The notes below the pieces were generated by a model. That model did no database searches and was not told the DNA's origin. It was given only the letters and a program-made list of their open reading frames with translations. From Spodoptera frugiperda (lineage: Eukaryota > Arthropoda > Insecta > Lepidoptera > Noctuidae), in the NCBI RefSeq assembly GCF_023101765.2, contig NC_064229.1:3228001-3292000 (forward strand): a stretch of DNA of 64,000 nucleotides, read 5' to 3'. Below, piece by piece: positions 1 to 12,020 of the stretch. Position numbers and translations under genes: made by a program. Every line of letters starts with the position of its first letter. The stretch's first letter is position 1.

Positions 1-411
1 GGCCTACTGGGCCATAATAAGTGACCATCACCATCACCATCAGCACACATCACACTAGAAGACTTGCAAGTGCCGCTGTCGATGTTAAAAGAAGCAAGGT
101 TTGTCTGCTAAGCAATTAATTTTATTATCAAAAGATGGGACAGAATTCCAAAATCGAGATTGTAGGACATAAATAAAAAGTCAGTTAAATAATCAACGAT
201 CTATATAATGTTATCGCATTTCGTTACAAAGGCTTCCAGTCCGGTTTGTTTCTTGGTTGTCTAGAATAGTGAATGTATTATTATGTAATTGCAAAACAAA
301 AACTATGTTTCCTCCTTTCACCTATCGCTAGCAATTAGTTCTTAGCCATTTGATTCAACCTCAAGTTTTAGGTTGTGAAGAATTTTCATCATACCTAATT
401 GTTGTTTGATT
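1..411. other. No gene seen; AT-rich
   Basis: No coding signal or recognised repeat body. A short imperfect CATCAC run lies near positions 26-44. Nothing else is supported. Confidence 0.5.
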
Positions 412-608
412 GACTGTATGGTTGGTGCGGTGTCTGGGCTGCTGCGCAATTTGCAGCGGGTTCGATTTTCGCACGGAGCAACTCTTTGTGTGATCCACAA
501 ATTGTTGTTTCGGGTCTTTTGATTCATGTATAATATGTGAACTTGTATGTTTGTAAACGCACCCACGACACAGGAGAAAATCCTAATGTGGGACAACGTT
601 TTTTAAAA
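412..608 (+). mobile_element. SINE A copy (tRNA-derived)
   Basis: The head at 412 reads GACTGTATGGTTGG, followed by a degraded box A region and a box B match (GGTTCGATTTT). The conserved body (GATCCACAAATTGTTGTTTC) and the CAGGAGAAAATCCTA block near the 3' end are present, with a short A-rich tail. Assigned by comparison with the 12 other A copies here. The open frame on the opposite strand (342-596) is a shadow of this repeat. Confidence 0.88.
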
Positions 609-1148
609 GAGAAAAAGTATTGTAACGTCTATAAAATCTGCGAGGATAAACCAATCACATCAAATAGCTACAATTTATTAAACAAGTTCATTGCAAAGCT
701 AACGATTTAGTTTACCAGTCGTAAATAGTTTTGTAATAATTTCTGAGAATATACAAAACACAAAATGGCCAACTGTACCGGCTGTGTGTCGTTTACAAGC
801 TGCGACTGTCAACTGAGCAAAATAGGTTAGTTGGACTCACGACCGTATTGCACTAATACTATTTCTACTTAAAAACTACTTTCCGAATTACTAGAACATG
901 AAATTATTACCTAAATACTAAGAATAAGTCGTGATTCTTATTTTATGTATTTTATTTAGTAATTCTCAGTACCAAGTAACTTATACACTTGCAGTGTATT
1001 AACTTTTCACTGGTTTGGGTCTTATGTATTTATCTTTTTATCTTCATGTATTATGAGTCCCGTATTATAAGGGTGATATCCACACACCAAAAACAATTCC
1101 AGACTATTACTCAGATATTTTCGGAAAACCTTATTGTTTCTTTTCAAT
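609..1148. other. No gene seen
   Basis: AT-rich sequence with no recognised repeat, RNA gene or coding pattern. Confidence 0.5.
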
Positions 1149-1342
1149 AAAACGATGCTCCAAATCAGGATTTTCTCCTGAGACGTGGGTGCGTTTACAA
1201 ACATACAAGTTCACATATACATGACATCCAAACCAAAAACAACATTTGTGAATCACACAAAGAGTTACTCCGTGCGGGAAACAAACCCACTACACGTTGC
1301 GCGGTGGCCGGTTGTCCAACCACCGAACCAACCGTGCAGTTA
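1149..1342 (-). mobile_element. SINE A copy, minus strand
   Basis: Reverse-complement copy. Its head (CTGCACGGTT in minus sense) lies at the right end and the CAGGAGAAAATCCTG block near the left end. The box B region is mutated (GGTTTGTTTCC in minus sense). The small open frame crossing it at 1297-1560 is not a gene. Confidence 0.87.
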
Positions 1343-1905
1343 AACTTTTAAATTTAAAAACAGTTAAAACTTTTCCCGACAATGATAAAACCTGGTACAC
1401 ACTTTCAGCCACACTAAAAAACACTCAACCAACGGTCTCGTTGGGCGGGTCTTCTTGTGTTAGCCCTGACCTAAAACCTAAAAATAAGTATATTTCATAC
1501 AAACAACACTGTTATTCAAATAACAACCAGCTTGATCCTACGTTGTGTACAAAACAGTAATTTCCATTGTTTAACATGTAAACCGTCCAACCGTATAATC
1601 CCATGTCATCACTTACGGCCTTAACTGTGCGGTCTATTACACGACCTACTACAAGGTAAACTTTATGCAAAATTTGATCTGCAAACTCAGCACCTTAGTC
1701 GCTAGCTCCGAGCTATACTTGAGATGCACCTAACTTTAACATTGTTCAGAACTTGACGCAGTTACTCAAAATTAATCGGTAATTGAAAACGGTTCACATA
1801 AGTTGATTTTAACTAAACTTGCTCGTGTTTGTAAGTCTTGATTTTTTCACGGAAGTTTACTTTAGTATTGATTAACATTTATATTTATCTGTTAATATGT
1901 TTTTT
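1343..1905. other. No gene seen
   Basis: No recognised repeat or gene. Direct reading shows only AT-rich unique-looking sequence. Confidence 0.45.
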
Positions 1906-2219
1906 GTGTGGGAGAGCCATGTTTCGGCACGAATTGGCATCACCTGACCTGAGTGACATTATAGCCTCACAGTAAACCAACGTCAAACATTGCTTACTTC
2001 GTTTGAATGAGGTTACCTGAAGCCCAATAAAATTAGACTCCTTCCTAATCTCATCATCATCATCAATCACCGATTCTCCAACAATCCTTAAATTCCTAAC
2101 CCTCAAAATGCCGACAACGCACTTGTAACACCTTTGTTATTTTGGGTGTCCATGGGCGGCGTCGATTGCTTACCATCAGGTGACCCGTTTGCTCGTTTAC
2201 CGGCTTATACCATAAAAAA
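1906..2219 (+). mobile_element. Repeat B, full-length but diverged
   Basis: Begins GTGTGGGAGAGCCATG and ends TATACCATAAAAAA, so both family ends are present at about 314 bp. Unlike most copies it carries an ATC microsatellite expansion near 2049-2068 in the pyrimidine-rich middle. B has no tRNA-like boxes that I can see. The A-rich end suggests an RNA-copied element or a LINE 3' tail, but its class is not established. Confidence 0.88.
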
Positions 2220-2605
2220 TGTTTTTTGCCGAAATAAGTATTTTCCTTTCACGAAGCATGAAACTCCATCACCAATTATGCTAACAATCCTCATGTAGGT
2301 ACGTACTATTTATCATACAAAACGTCTCTTTATCCCGCAGTTCATTTCTACAATACCTACAATGACACGTGTTCCACACAGAAATGATCATTTTACTATG
2401 CATGGGAAGGGAGTTTCACAACAATATGTTTAGATAATGCTCATTCGGCGAAATAATACGTTTCACAAACATAATGTAGTTTATTATTTATGTATTTTTT
2501 GTTTTAGTTGTTTTACTAGAAATGTAAGGAAAATCTGTAACTATAAGCTCAATAGAAATGGCATGTGTAACCTTATTACAGTTATACAGAATACGTTTTA
2601 ATATT

Positions 2606-2831
2606 CAGGGTGTAAACGGAACAGTTCCGAAAAACGCTACAAAAAAATATGTTTTTTAAATTTTTATCGTTTTTGTTTTCGTGTTTTTCATTTAACATCA
2701 GCCGTAAACAGTTGATTGCAACTGTTATTGTATAAAATAAACATTGAGTTCCTTTTCCTTTTTTTTTAAACTCGTTTTTTTACTGTCACCTAGGTATTTG
2801 CAGCGTTTAGGAGTATTCCGTTTCCACCCTG
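2606..2831. mobile_element. Small TIR element (CAGGGTG type)
   Basis: The left end CAGGGTGTAAACGGAA and right end TTCCGTTTCCACCCTG are inverted repeats of 16 bp with one mismatch. The similarity continues inward imperfectly to an AAACGCT motif on both sides, giving about 35 bp of degenerate TIR. The 226-bp interior is T-rich and has no ORF. Short CAGGGTG-ended MITEs are common in insects; the superfamily is not assigned and no clear target duplication was found. Confidence 0.65.
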
Positions 2832-3449
2832 TATGTACATTATGCTTGCTTTCAGAACAACATCGGTAGGTAAATACGTACTCATCACCATCATGTCAGT
2901 CATAAGACATCAGCTAATTCAAACGAACGATGAAAGTGCTAATTGCTTCTAACCAAAATTAAAGTCACATTTTTCAAACACAAGTTCGTTCACCAAAGAA
3001 ATACATAGAAATGATGAAAAGTGTAACTTATTTATTCGTGTCTTGCTCACAGGTTTCAGTTTTATTCAACAATATTTTCTTTCATGCCAGAAACATCAAA
3101 CGAATCAACTGTCCTAACAGCCTACGCCTAAAATTTAGGTCTGTAGACAATTCCCTAACAAACGACCTCGTTGCCGTTGACACAGTAAAGGGTTTTGCTA
3201 CCAAAAAACCTTTCAATATTCAATCAAAACAAAGAATTGTAGATCTTTTTTTGCGCGCAGTTTTTGCGAGGTCTATCGTAAAAATCTTTTCTATAATTTG
3301 AAAACTGTTTCGTTCTACCGTGAAATTTTATTTTATCGAGATTTTTATTTTGAGGTTTTTTCCACTGTTTTAAGTTACTTTTTTGAACATAAGAAATACA
3401 ATGAGGCGTTCTGATTGTGGTAAGAAATCAAAGTAAATTATTGTATAAT

Positions 3450-3530
3450 TTTTTTTTATGGAATCGGTGCCAAACGAGCAGACGGATCGCCCGATGGTAA
3501 GCGCCGCCCATGGACACCCACAACACCAAA
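3450..3530 (-). mobile_element. Repeat B fragment (A-tail end)
   Basis: Poly-T, then ATGG, then the CGAGCAGACGGATC and GATGGTAAGC blocks of B in reverse sense. Only the last 80 bp or so survive. Confidence 0.75.
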
Positions 3531-5527
3531 GGAGTCATAGTCTTATTATTATCCATACTCCCTTCCTTTCATTGCTATTGTGAATTTACTTATATTTCTG
3601 ATATAGATATTATTTAATGTAAAGGTGTGTTTGTTTGTCTCTTTTTACCCGACTGCGCCAGAAGGAGGGTTATGTTTTTCACTCAATGAGTAGATTTTAT
3701 GGTGGAAATCTTCAGTCAGGAGACGGTTAGAAGGCTACAGAATTATATAATCATATGTTACTTTCTGCTATAACCATATGCAAACAGTTAGTCATTTTTA
3801 TTTGACCATCTACATTATGCTAGTCTGTCCATGACTATCGATCATCATATTCAATTGGGAATACCTCAACATATTCTTAGAAGCACAAAACAGTCTTGAA
3901 TTGGTAAAAAATATTATGGCAAAAACCATTTGACCTTGAGAAGCAGTTTGTTGCCCCCGACAATAACTTAGCCTCGGGCCGTTTTCGAGTACTTTCTGAA
4001 GGAACAGAATATTTTTACACGTGACCGCTCTACCTATAATACAATTTAGTTTGACTGACTGACTTGACTAACTCAATCAAATTTTGCTTACCTTCCAAGG
4101 GCTTTTCTGTTTTTAATGAACTTTCCAAATGAACGACGTTCGATAATTAACACGTCGCCCAATTTACCTGAACTTAATTAACTAGTGCCCAACTAGCACT
4201 TAAGAGTTAAAATAAGCTATATAGAACCTGTATAGAGACTATAGCCGAAGTTAATAGTGTTAATGCAGTCCTGTAGTAATGAGTTACAGCATTCTCTAAC
4301 ACACTTGTAACCTCAAAAGAGGCCCACGATTTTACAGGCAAGAGTAATATAAAGTGTATAGAATGGTGTTATACTAGCAGCAGTGTGCCTGTAATTAAGA
4401 GTCCAATATAGTTAATAACATACATAAGAGTGTTATTATGGTTATTTAAAACAGTTAGTTGACACCTTGGGTTATAAAAAGGATTTATAATGCTTTCAGA
4501 TAAAGCTGTCACTGTTTTATTGATACTTTGTTAACTCCAGTGTATAGTTTTTAGTGTAGGACACAAAGAAGAACGTTAAATTTTAATAGGTTAAATACTT
4601 ATATCCACGTAAAGTTTAGATATCGAAATATTATGGTGTCCATTTTATTAAGTATACCTAAATATAAATTTTATTTAAAATTACGTCTGCGTCTTTTGTG
4701 TATTGTGAATTATTCCTGCCCTTGTGATTTTACGGTAAGTGTATACCATATTTCTCATCTCATTTTTCACGCGCCTGGGATTTATCAACTATTTTAAAGA
4801 AATGTGACAAAGAATAATAAAAATTGCTTTAAATTTTTTAACCGAACATGATAAAGTATGTGAGATTCGTAAGTATTGAAATGTATTATGAGAGTATCAT
4901 TCATTTTACCACCTTTAAAATATATATTATTTAGTATTTGGATGATAAATTTTGTATATACCTATTTGTTTGTAATGTTATGTTTACAAAAAAATGGCGA
5001 GCCCGCTTTAATGTTAAAATACTCTATTAACTCATTTATAGCACTCGTTGCGACACAATATCTGTAGTCAAGATTATTGTGCAGGCTTTGGTACATATAC
5101 CAGTGTAACAATACTCTTAGTCAATGAGATTTATTAGAATTAAGACATTATTAGTAGCTATAACGTACAAATCACATTAGGGTTCTTTGACAAATTATTG
5201 AAAACCATTTAAATATAAAATGAATAAGCAGCAGCTTTACTATGCAGATTGTTATTTATTTAGTAGTTTAATATTTAACTAAGAAATTATGATCGAAAAT
5301 GCTATGTTGCAAAACATTACTAAACAATCACTCCAACCTTTGACAAGGTCAATTACTCACTATCAATTTTTTTCTTCTAGTGTCTTCTCTTTTACATCCA
5401 TTGAAAACAGATTGAGTTTGTTTGTTGCTGATGCAATTAAGAATCTATGTATCGTATTACCGATTTACGAGTATTATTATTCATTTGATGAATTTTTTAT
5501 TTCAGAATGCCATTTAAACTAATTTAA
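3531..5527. other. No gene seen; AT-rich
   Basis: Nearly 2 kb without a supported gene. A CCCGACTGCGCCAGAAGGAG segment near 3648-3668 resembles a repeat motif seen in other insect genomes but is too short to classify. A weak T-rich acceptor-like site (TTATTTCAG) ends at about 5502. Confidence 0.5.
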
Positions 5528-5833
5528 ACGATTGAAGGGAATAAAAAGAAATTATTTACTGTTCCATCGGGATGGGAGATCGATAATATTCTAAGATACC
5601 CTGACAAGGCTCCATCGAAGTACATTAAAGATGAAAATTCAAAACCTACGCCTGAGTGGGAGATTATGAAATGTACAGTAAAACGGATAAATATTTTAAG
5701 CTACGAGGCGGGTGATAAACAAATTTCTGAAATGATGAAATACAGCGATACGGATGAAACTGATGATGATAATCGAATATTTGCTAAAAGTTGTTCAACG
5801 GAACCCTGTTGTGTACAGCTCACTCTTTCTTGA
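5528..5833 (+). pseudogene. Coding-like open frame, no ATG, unknown protein
   Basis: An open frame of about 100 codons runs from just after a stop to TGA at 5831-5833. It has no start codon at its beginning, so it would be an internal exon or a broken gene. The translation is not low-complexity: it has spaced tryptophans (VPSGWEIDN, TPEWEIMKC), basic and acidic patches, and a final acidic run (YSDTDETDDDN). This layout loosely recalls the N-terminal W-rich segment of insect proteins that often accompany DUF4806 or transposon-related domains; that resemblance is from memory and weak. An acceptor-like TTTCAG lies about 25 bp upstream, but the bases between contain in-frame stops. The overlapping minus frame (5701-5952) is an alternative I cannot exclude. 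Confidence 0.3.
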
Positions 5834-6627
5834 GCAAACCATGTAAAATTATTCATTATATCTTGATTATGTGACAAACCATGTGTATTTTTTATGAAAT
5901 CTTCAGTATTTCTACCAACAGAACCCTGTCGAATATAGCTTATAGTGTTCATAACGCCCTACAACAGTTTTTTATAAAACTGGTATGACACCATAACCCT
6001 TAAGCAAGGCTAAAAAGAGTTATTAGATACTTTAAATATTTCGTGTTACTACATTCTCCAATAACTCTACCATAGAACCAATTGCTGCACTTATAGTCGA
6101 TATAGAACCTATACACGTACAAGACACTTCTTTGTGATAAATAAATAACAATAGAAGTTAATAGGTGTCAGTGAACACCGTTGTAAAACTTGAAGTGCTA
6201 CCGACAGAGTAAAGCTTTAATATTTTAAGAATATTAGTTTCCAATAACACTATTTGGAGTTTTAAAGTTGTTCTGCATCGTTTACTGAAGTTATAGTATC
6301 ACTGTTGGTGTTTAATTTATTTCTTATCTCTTCTATTAGATTAAAATCTACTACTGAAAGCCTTCTAAGCCTGTAATACCTCTTGAAGTTACTTAATTAC
6401 CTGTAACCAACGCTTAAATGTTAGTTGGGTGGTATCGAATATTTCATTCAAGTTCACTGCCTTTGTCTGTCTGGTGGTCGCAAACGTGACCGTTTAATTT
6501 GTGTTCTGGGTTCCACTGTACAGTCAAGTAAATAAAAATAATAGAAAATGTGTAGATAGATGTCTTAGGAAAATGATCTTATACTATGTTGTTTCCTCTT
6601 TAGTTCTTAAAAGATTATTCACATCAC
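5834..6627. other. No gene seen
   Basis: AT-rich. An ACAGAACCCTGTCG segment near 5920 echoes the ACGGAACCCTGTTG segment near 5800, a possible local duplication. Otherwise nothing is recognised. Confidence 0.45.
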
Positions 6628-6927
6628 ATCAAATCAACAGACTATAAGCACCCACTGCTGACCAAAGGCCTCTTCTAGCACGGAGAAGTTTTGAGCATGT
6701 TCAATGCGGGTTTGCTATTCCAAACTTATAATTAGAAATTATAAACCCAGATTTCCTCACGATATGTTCCGATGTTGTGTATAGATTAATTTTAGAAAAT
6801 ACATATAACTCGGTAAAAGTCACTTTGGTTATTTTCGTTGATAGATTTTGAATCCACTCATGCATCCTTATGCATGATGCATCCTCATACATAGAGGTAG
6901 GGGTCCTAAACCTTCGGGCCACCACGA
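6628..6927 (-). mobile_element. SINE G copy, minus strand
   Basis: In minus sense it starts with a TGGTGGCCCGAAGGTTTAGG head, continues through a body with an AGTGACTTTTACCGAGTT-like block, and ends with GAGGCCTTTGGTCAGCAG. The tail matches RTE-like LINE 3' ends (compare 47721-47852). A CATGCATCCT/CATGATGCATCCT local duplication sits near 6860-6886. Confidence 0.72.
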
Positions 6928-7142
6928 CATTTTTACAGATATTACCTAATTGATGCGATATTGTGAAAACTGATTATGCGTTTCCTAATTTGAAGCATGT
7001 TTTTATGGAATTCTTTTAACCATAGCCTTCGCAGTCTGGGATCGTCAAAACAAAACTTCTGTTCTGGCCTTAGAAAAATATCTTTTATCACATTATTATT
7101 CACCTTATCTTCATAATATTTTTTTGGATGAAGTAAATTATG

Positions 7143-7923
7143 TTATACCTAATGCGCTCTAACAAGGTGCGGCTGACAGATGCCAGTATGACGTTGACGT
7201 CTCTCTTTCTTTTAGATGTGACATTAGAAAAATCTTTTTTTATCGCTATCGATACTCGCAGCATACATTTAATTCTCTTGAATTTTTTATTAAAGTGTGT
7301 GTTATTTAGTTGTGCAGTCTAACTACGTGTATACAAAGGGTCAAAATAAATATTTTATGACCGAGCCCTGAGGTGTTTCAGAGTTACAGTTTTACAAAAC
7401 TGTGAAGAAACCAAGGATATATTAGTTTGTATATGTTAGATTAAGTACCACCACGCATTATCAATGGCGCCGGAAATGTCTAGAAAAATGCCTACTACAT
7501 ATTTCTGCTCAGATAATGTCACTGTGGTGGGCAGAGGAGCCGCGTCTAGTGGATTTACCCACATAATTAAAGGTTTTTTACGAATTATAATTGAACGACC
7601 ACGATTTTCGTTTTTTATTTAAAAAAACATCGACTACCTATCCATCGTAGCCGTACATCCCATCACTAAAAACGACTATGGCCTTTACGTTATACGCATA
7701 ACACTTTACTTTATTTTTCAATTTCATTAGATTTTAATTGAATACTAGAACATTCCGGTTGGTTTTAATTTAATTAACTACGCATCCGAATGATTTAACA
7801 TAATACGAATGTGATACAGCTAAAATATTAAAGCATAATTTTTAAATCGCAGCAACTGTCAAGAGTGATACGAATCGTTACTGAATCTGTCAGCCGCACC
7901 TTGTTAGAGCGTATTAGGTATAA
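7143..7923. mobile_element. MITE-like element with 37-bp TIRs
   Basis: The left arm (7143-7179) and right arm (7887-7923) are inverted repeats of 37 bp with a single mismatch; the core is CTCTAACAAGGTGCGGCTGA. Both arms end in TTATACC, so a TA target duplication is possible but cannot be separated from the palindromic TATA. The 781-bp element has no transposase ORF. An R1-clade LINE remnant (7361-7556) lies inside. Non-autonomous DNA transposon is inferred; the superfamily is unknown. Confidence 0.75.
7361..7556 (-). pseudogene. R1-clade LINE reverse-transcriptase remnant
   Basis: Near-match in reverse sense to two parts of the LINE at 50654-53571: the segment next to CCGAGCCCTGAGG (compare 52190) and the segment CGGAAATGTCTAGAAAAATG (compare 53412). 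Relative to that copy it lacks roughly 40 bp after CCTGAGG and about 40 bp at the junction of the two segments. The frame is broken. It is non-functional. Confidence 0.8.
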
Positions 7924-9152
7924 GAAATGGAAGACCGGCCTCAATTACTGCTTACTTGGGTGACTTGTTGATTGTCCATTGAATATTTTTTTCCTTATTT
8001 CTTGGTTACCTGGGTGCTTAGATAAGTGCTATAATGAAATTATTAATGGTGGATAAAGATGTTTAGAGTCAGCTTTACAGATTTCATACCTATTGGTGAT
8101 ATAATCTTTTGAGGAATATTACTCAAAGCATGTTAGTAAATTAGCGACACTAGAGGACTGGCGGATAAGCAATTTTTAATATAAAATTTGCTTTGACGTT
8201 CAAAAGTGCGGGTTCCCGTTCTATTTGCAATAAATAATTGAAGGTTTGATTTTGACTTTCCTAGATGCAGACTGGTGATGAATTTACAATTTGTTTTTAT
8301 ATGACTCTTGGGGTGCCAGTAACTGCCTATTATATTACTAATCTTCCATTTAGGTGAATTTTTGCATGATATCAATCTAACATTTAGAAACGTAAATGTA
8401 GAATCAGACTTTCAATACACCTGACCTCAAAAATATCTGGAACAATTTATTCAAGCCGAGCTACTTGCTCCATCAGCCAAGATATGTAAATGTCCTTTTT
8501 CAAACAATGTGCTGTGACAGTAAGCTACCGCATTGCAGCATACGCTATTGGGAATACGTGGCGGTAAATCAACTCAACACAACATCCGCATACGTTAATC
8601 CAAGTGAAATATCAGCGAAACAGGTGTATTGGTTGTGACGGGACGAAAGTAACGTTGATATGGTCTGATGTGACGTCATAGCAAATTAGGTCGTGTGCGC
8701 ATGGACGGTCTCATATGCTGCTGTAATGAAGTCCATTGTAAATACGTGAGATGAACAGAAATTTGTATGACATAATGTTGTAGTCGTATACTGAAAATGT
8801 GATTTTGAGGTTGAGAAAACAGTACGCATGGTTGGTATTGAAAATTACTTTCATTTATTATACTGGTAACATCTTTAAAGTAGACCGAATCTGTTGTTGC
8901 GCGAATTGTATTTCATTCAATGTGTTGTTAATAATGAATGAAACATGGACATTAATTGGGGCGAAAGAATCGGTGTCGAAAGTGAGATGATACGTTCACG
9001 ATTTTTCACCACATATCGATTTATCGATAACCACAAATAAATGACTTCTGAACCTGGATTAAGCACGGTCTCCTCTACGGCAGATTTTGGCAGTTATATC
9101 AGGAACTGCATGCTGAAATATTATATATTTTGAACTATGCAAAAACAATCGT
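7924..9152. other. No gene seen
   Basis: No recognised repeat or gene in 1.2 kb. The segment at 8580-8650 has faint similarity to 39115-39225 (CATACGTTAA and GTGTATTGGTT at comparable spacing), perhaps an old shared repeat. Confidence 0.4.
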
Positions 9153-9290
9153 TGACTGCATCGTTGACGAAGTGGCTAGACAACTGACTGCCCTGCATCG
9201 GGTAGCGGGTTTGATTTCTGCACAGAGCAACTCTTCGTGTGATCCACAAATTATTGTGGTTTCGGATTTGGGTGCCATGTGTATGTGATG
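9153..9290 (+). mobile_element. SINE A copy, truncated
   Basis: GACTGCATCGTTGACGAAGT head and a box B-like GGTTTGATTTC, then the GATCCACAAATT body. It stops soon after GTGCCATGTGTATGTGATG and lacks the 3' CAGGAGAAAATCC block. Confidence 0.82.
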
Positions 9291-10630
9291 TTCTTTAAAA
9301 CATAAAATAAATTAATAATATTATCAAATACCAACATTACTGTCTATAAGCCTTCTGTCCCATGTAGCTTGCGTGGGTCGACACATTTTGTGATTACTTA
9401 CTAATTAATTAATTGTGTTTCACATCCACAATGGCGCCTACCGACCACCAAGTTAAATGAATGATGTATTGAAATTTCAAATAATGAAAATGTCATAAGG
9501 TTTCAATAGATCGCTTTTTGTTTTTCTTTCTTTGCCGCAAGTCTTTTTCCTACGACGTTATAGCATTGAGCCTTAATTACATTCGACTGAATTGTATTTT
9601 ATGCGTCTAGTGAATTATTGCTTTCTGCTCTCTACATAATTAATTGTCGAAGGTTGCTGTACGATTGCTTAGATACTTTCTCAAGATTCAGGCTATTTGA
9701 TTAAATCGAAGTATGTAGTTTATCACTTTTATTCTTCTATTTTATATCGTCTTATAACCTATTATGTATATTCGCTTCCATTCACGGGAGTACAGGGTCC
9801 CGGACCTTTGGAAGGCGTACGAGGAGCCAAAGCCAACTCGCAGAGGCCCGTTGAACAATTTTAATCTATGTGAAATGGGATATCAGCTAACAATTACCCC
9901 TGTGTGCACTATGGAAGTACACCAAAGGACCTATTATTACTATTAATAATATAATAACTACTTTAATTGGAATTATAATGTTGTTATTTAGTCATTTTTA
10001 TACACACGACATTATACAATAATAAATTTTAAGCTTAATACCAATAGATATGATAACGATTGATGATTTATAATTTATGCTCATAGAATTAAATTTCATA
10101 TAATTAATCTCACCGTATATAAAAAAAAAACTATCAAAGCAATCTAATATAAAAAATAATCTTAATACCATTAAGGAAGTAAAGCCATGGCGCTACAATC
10201 TCACTCTGGCTTCACTAAAAAGCTAACAACACCTAAATAATGTTCCAACAAAGCCCCCTGACCTACTGAAGACGGACCGCTGTTTGGCGCACCAAACAAA
10301 TATTTGTGAGGTCTATAAAGCCGTTGTATTGCCAGCGAGGGCGAACTTGTACTCTTACCTTTAAGAAGAGAAAACCGTGGTTGTACGTTTAAAGAAATGT
10401 GTAATTGAAATGTTCTTGGTAGGTAGTGTAAACTGATTGAGAACTTTTTGGAATTTGCATCAATAACGATACCATTTTTCTTGGGTTTTTTTAAAGTTTC
10501 ACGCTATTATTTTCTCTTGTATGTGTTGGTGTGCTTACAAACATATAATTTCTCATATACTGCTTTATTTTTTTCAGATAGGTAGCGGAGCAATTGTTCA
10601 TGATTTTTTTTTTTTTTTTCATCTACAGAG
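9291..10630. other. No confirmed gene; one short open frame
   Basis: The stretch 9764-9946 is a short frame beginning MYIRFHSREYRVPDLWK, in an otherwise AT-rich region. It matches nothing I know and has no supporting splice structure, so it is not called a gene. Confidence 0.4.
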
Positions 10631-10756
10631 ATTCCCTATCAACTCTTAAACCCACAAAATACCGGCAACTCACTTGTAACTCTTCTGGTGTTCCGGCGGC
10701 CACTGCTTACCATCAGGTAATCCGTATGCTCGGTTACAGGCTTATGACATAAAAGA
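10631..10756 (+). mobile_element. Repeat B 3' fragment
   Basis: Carries the ACCGGCAACTCACTTGTAAC, TTACCATCAGGTAATCCG and CATAAAAGATG blocks of B, diverged, with the 5' half missing. It follows a long T-run. Confidence 0.78.
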
Positions 10757-11623
10757 TGTTATTAAAAATTAAATCATAATCCAATGGTTCCACGAGTCTA
10801 TTAGGCGTAAAATTCTTCAAATTGTTCACTGACGTGTTAGAGGGAAACGACACGTCACGTGCCGTGCGAGTCCGATTGGCGTTTCACGCTACGAATACCC
10901 GATTGCGGATTTGTTAAGCTCTTAATTGAAAATGTTTCAGTTTTCTGACGAATTCTTAAAATTCACGGGACTCCGGATTGCATTGATTGGAAGTGGATAC
11001 ATATTTCGTATCTTTCCAGAATGTTCGGTATCAATGGTGATACAGTCGACTCTCGGTGATTCGAACCTCTCTATAATTTCACTAGGAGCCTAGAAAATCT
11101 ATTAATATTTTAATCCCTATAGTTTGGAGCAAGTTTAAAGACTAGTTCTAATTATAAAGATAATAATATATTAAATTCTCTTCCACTTTCCGAGAAAATG
11201 TCATGTTTTCTCTTTAGTAACTCTGTCTGTCTGTTTATTGTACAGTTATTAAAGCCAGAGGTCGCCACGTAAACCTTTAGATTAGGTACTAAGAAATATA
11301 ATACCAAACACTTTCAAAAAAATGCTTTATGCAAAACAAATTAAGTTTCATAATTAAATACCCCTGCTATAGTGTGTTTAGTGAAATAACATTCAAACAG
11401 TACGGACAAACAGACCGACGAATATATAAAAAAGCAAATTAATGTAAACAACGATTCGTGTTTCAAGTTGGACCACAGAGTAGAATGGGCGTTAGGCATT
11501 CTGTTACTCAATTGTTCTTTTTGACTGTTGTTTTGTAGAAATTACAACAAGCGATTTATTTTTCAAATATGCGGTATTGTTTTTCTGTCAGATAAATGGT
11601 TATACAAAGAAAATTTCCTAATC
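10757..11623. other. No gene seen
   Basis: No recognised repeat or coding region. Confidence 0.4.
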
Positions 11624-11792
11624 CTTTTTTTTTGAGGGGGAATTATCCGATGACTTCTCCCGCCTTGGGTGAGGCGGGAGAAGTGAGAGAGTGACAGAGT
11701 GTCAGACTCTTACTGACTAAAAACCACTCCGTTCCTTTTCCTGCTTTAAGCCGGAGCCCCAGTAACCTTTTACGTTGTCCGCAGATCCGGAT
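11624..11792 (-). mobile_element. R1 LINE tail (C), minus strand
   Basis: Poly-T, then in minus sense the AGTCATTGGATGATTTTCCC-like end, the GTCTGACACT block and the GCTCCGGCT block, matching the 3' UTR of the LINE at 45534-46820. It could be a short 5'-truncated LINE or a SINE with a LINE tail. A GGCGGGAGAAGTGAGAGA duplication sits in the GCCTCGCC region. Confidence 0.82.
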
Positions 11793-11966
11793 CGGAATTC
11801 CTAATCCTAGGATCGAATATAAAATCTTGTGTTAATCTGTCACAATTATATTCATCTACTTAATATCTCATCTAAAATGTGCGTCACCACAAGCAACATG
11901 ATTTTTTTTTTTCACAAGACAAAGATGCCCAGATGACAAATAGAATAATTCAGTATTGTGTTTTGA

Positions 11967-12020
11967 CATCGTCATCATCATCAGCCGAGAGACGTCCACT
12001 GCTGAACAAAGGCCTTGTGT
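11967..12020 (-). repeat. RTE-like LINE tail fragment (F)
   Basis: CATCATCATCAGCC followed by CCACTGCTGAACAAAGGCCT. In minus sense this is the AGGCCT...CAGCAGTGG...GGCTGATGATGATG 3' end typical of lepidopteran RTE-like LINEs and SINEs that share their tail. Confidence 0.6.

Noticed and set aside
9764..9946. 60-codon open frame
   Set aside because: No known motif, no splice or Kozak support beyond chance, and AT-rich surroundings.
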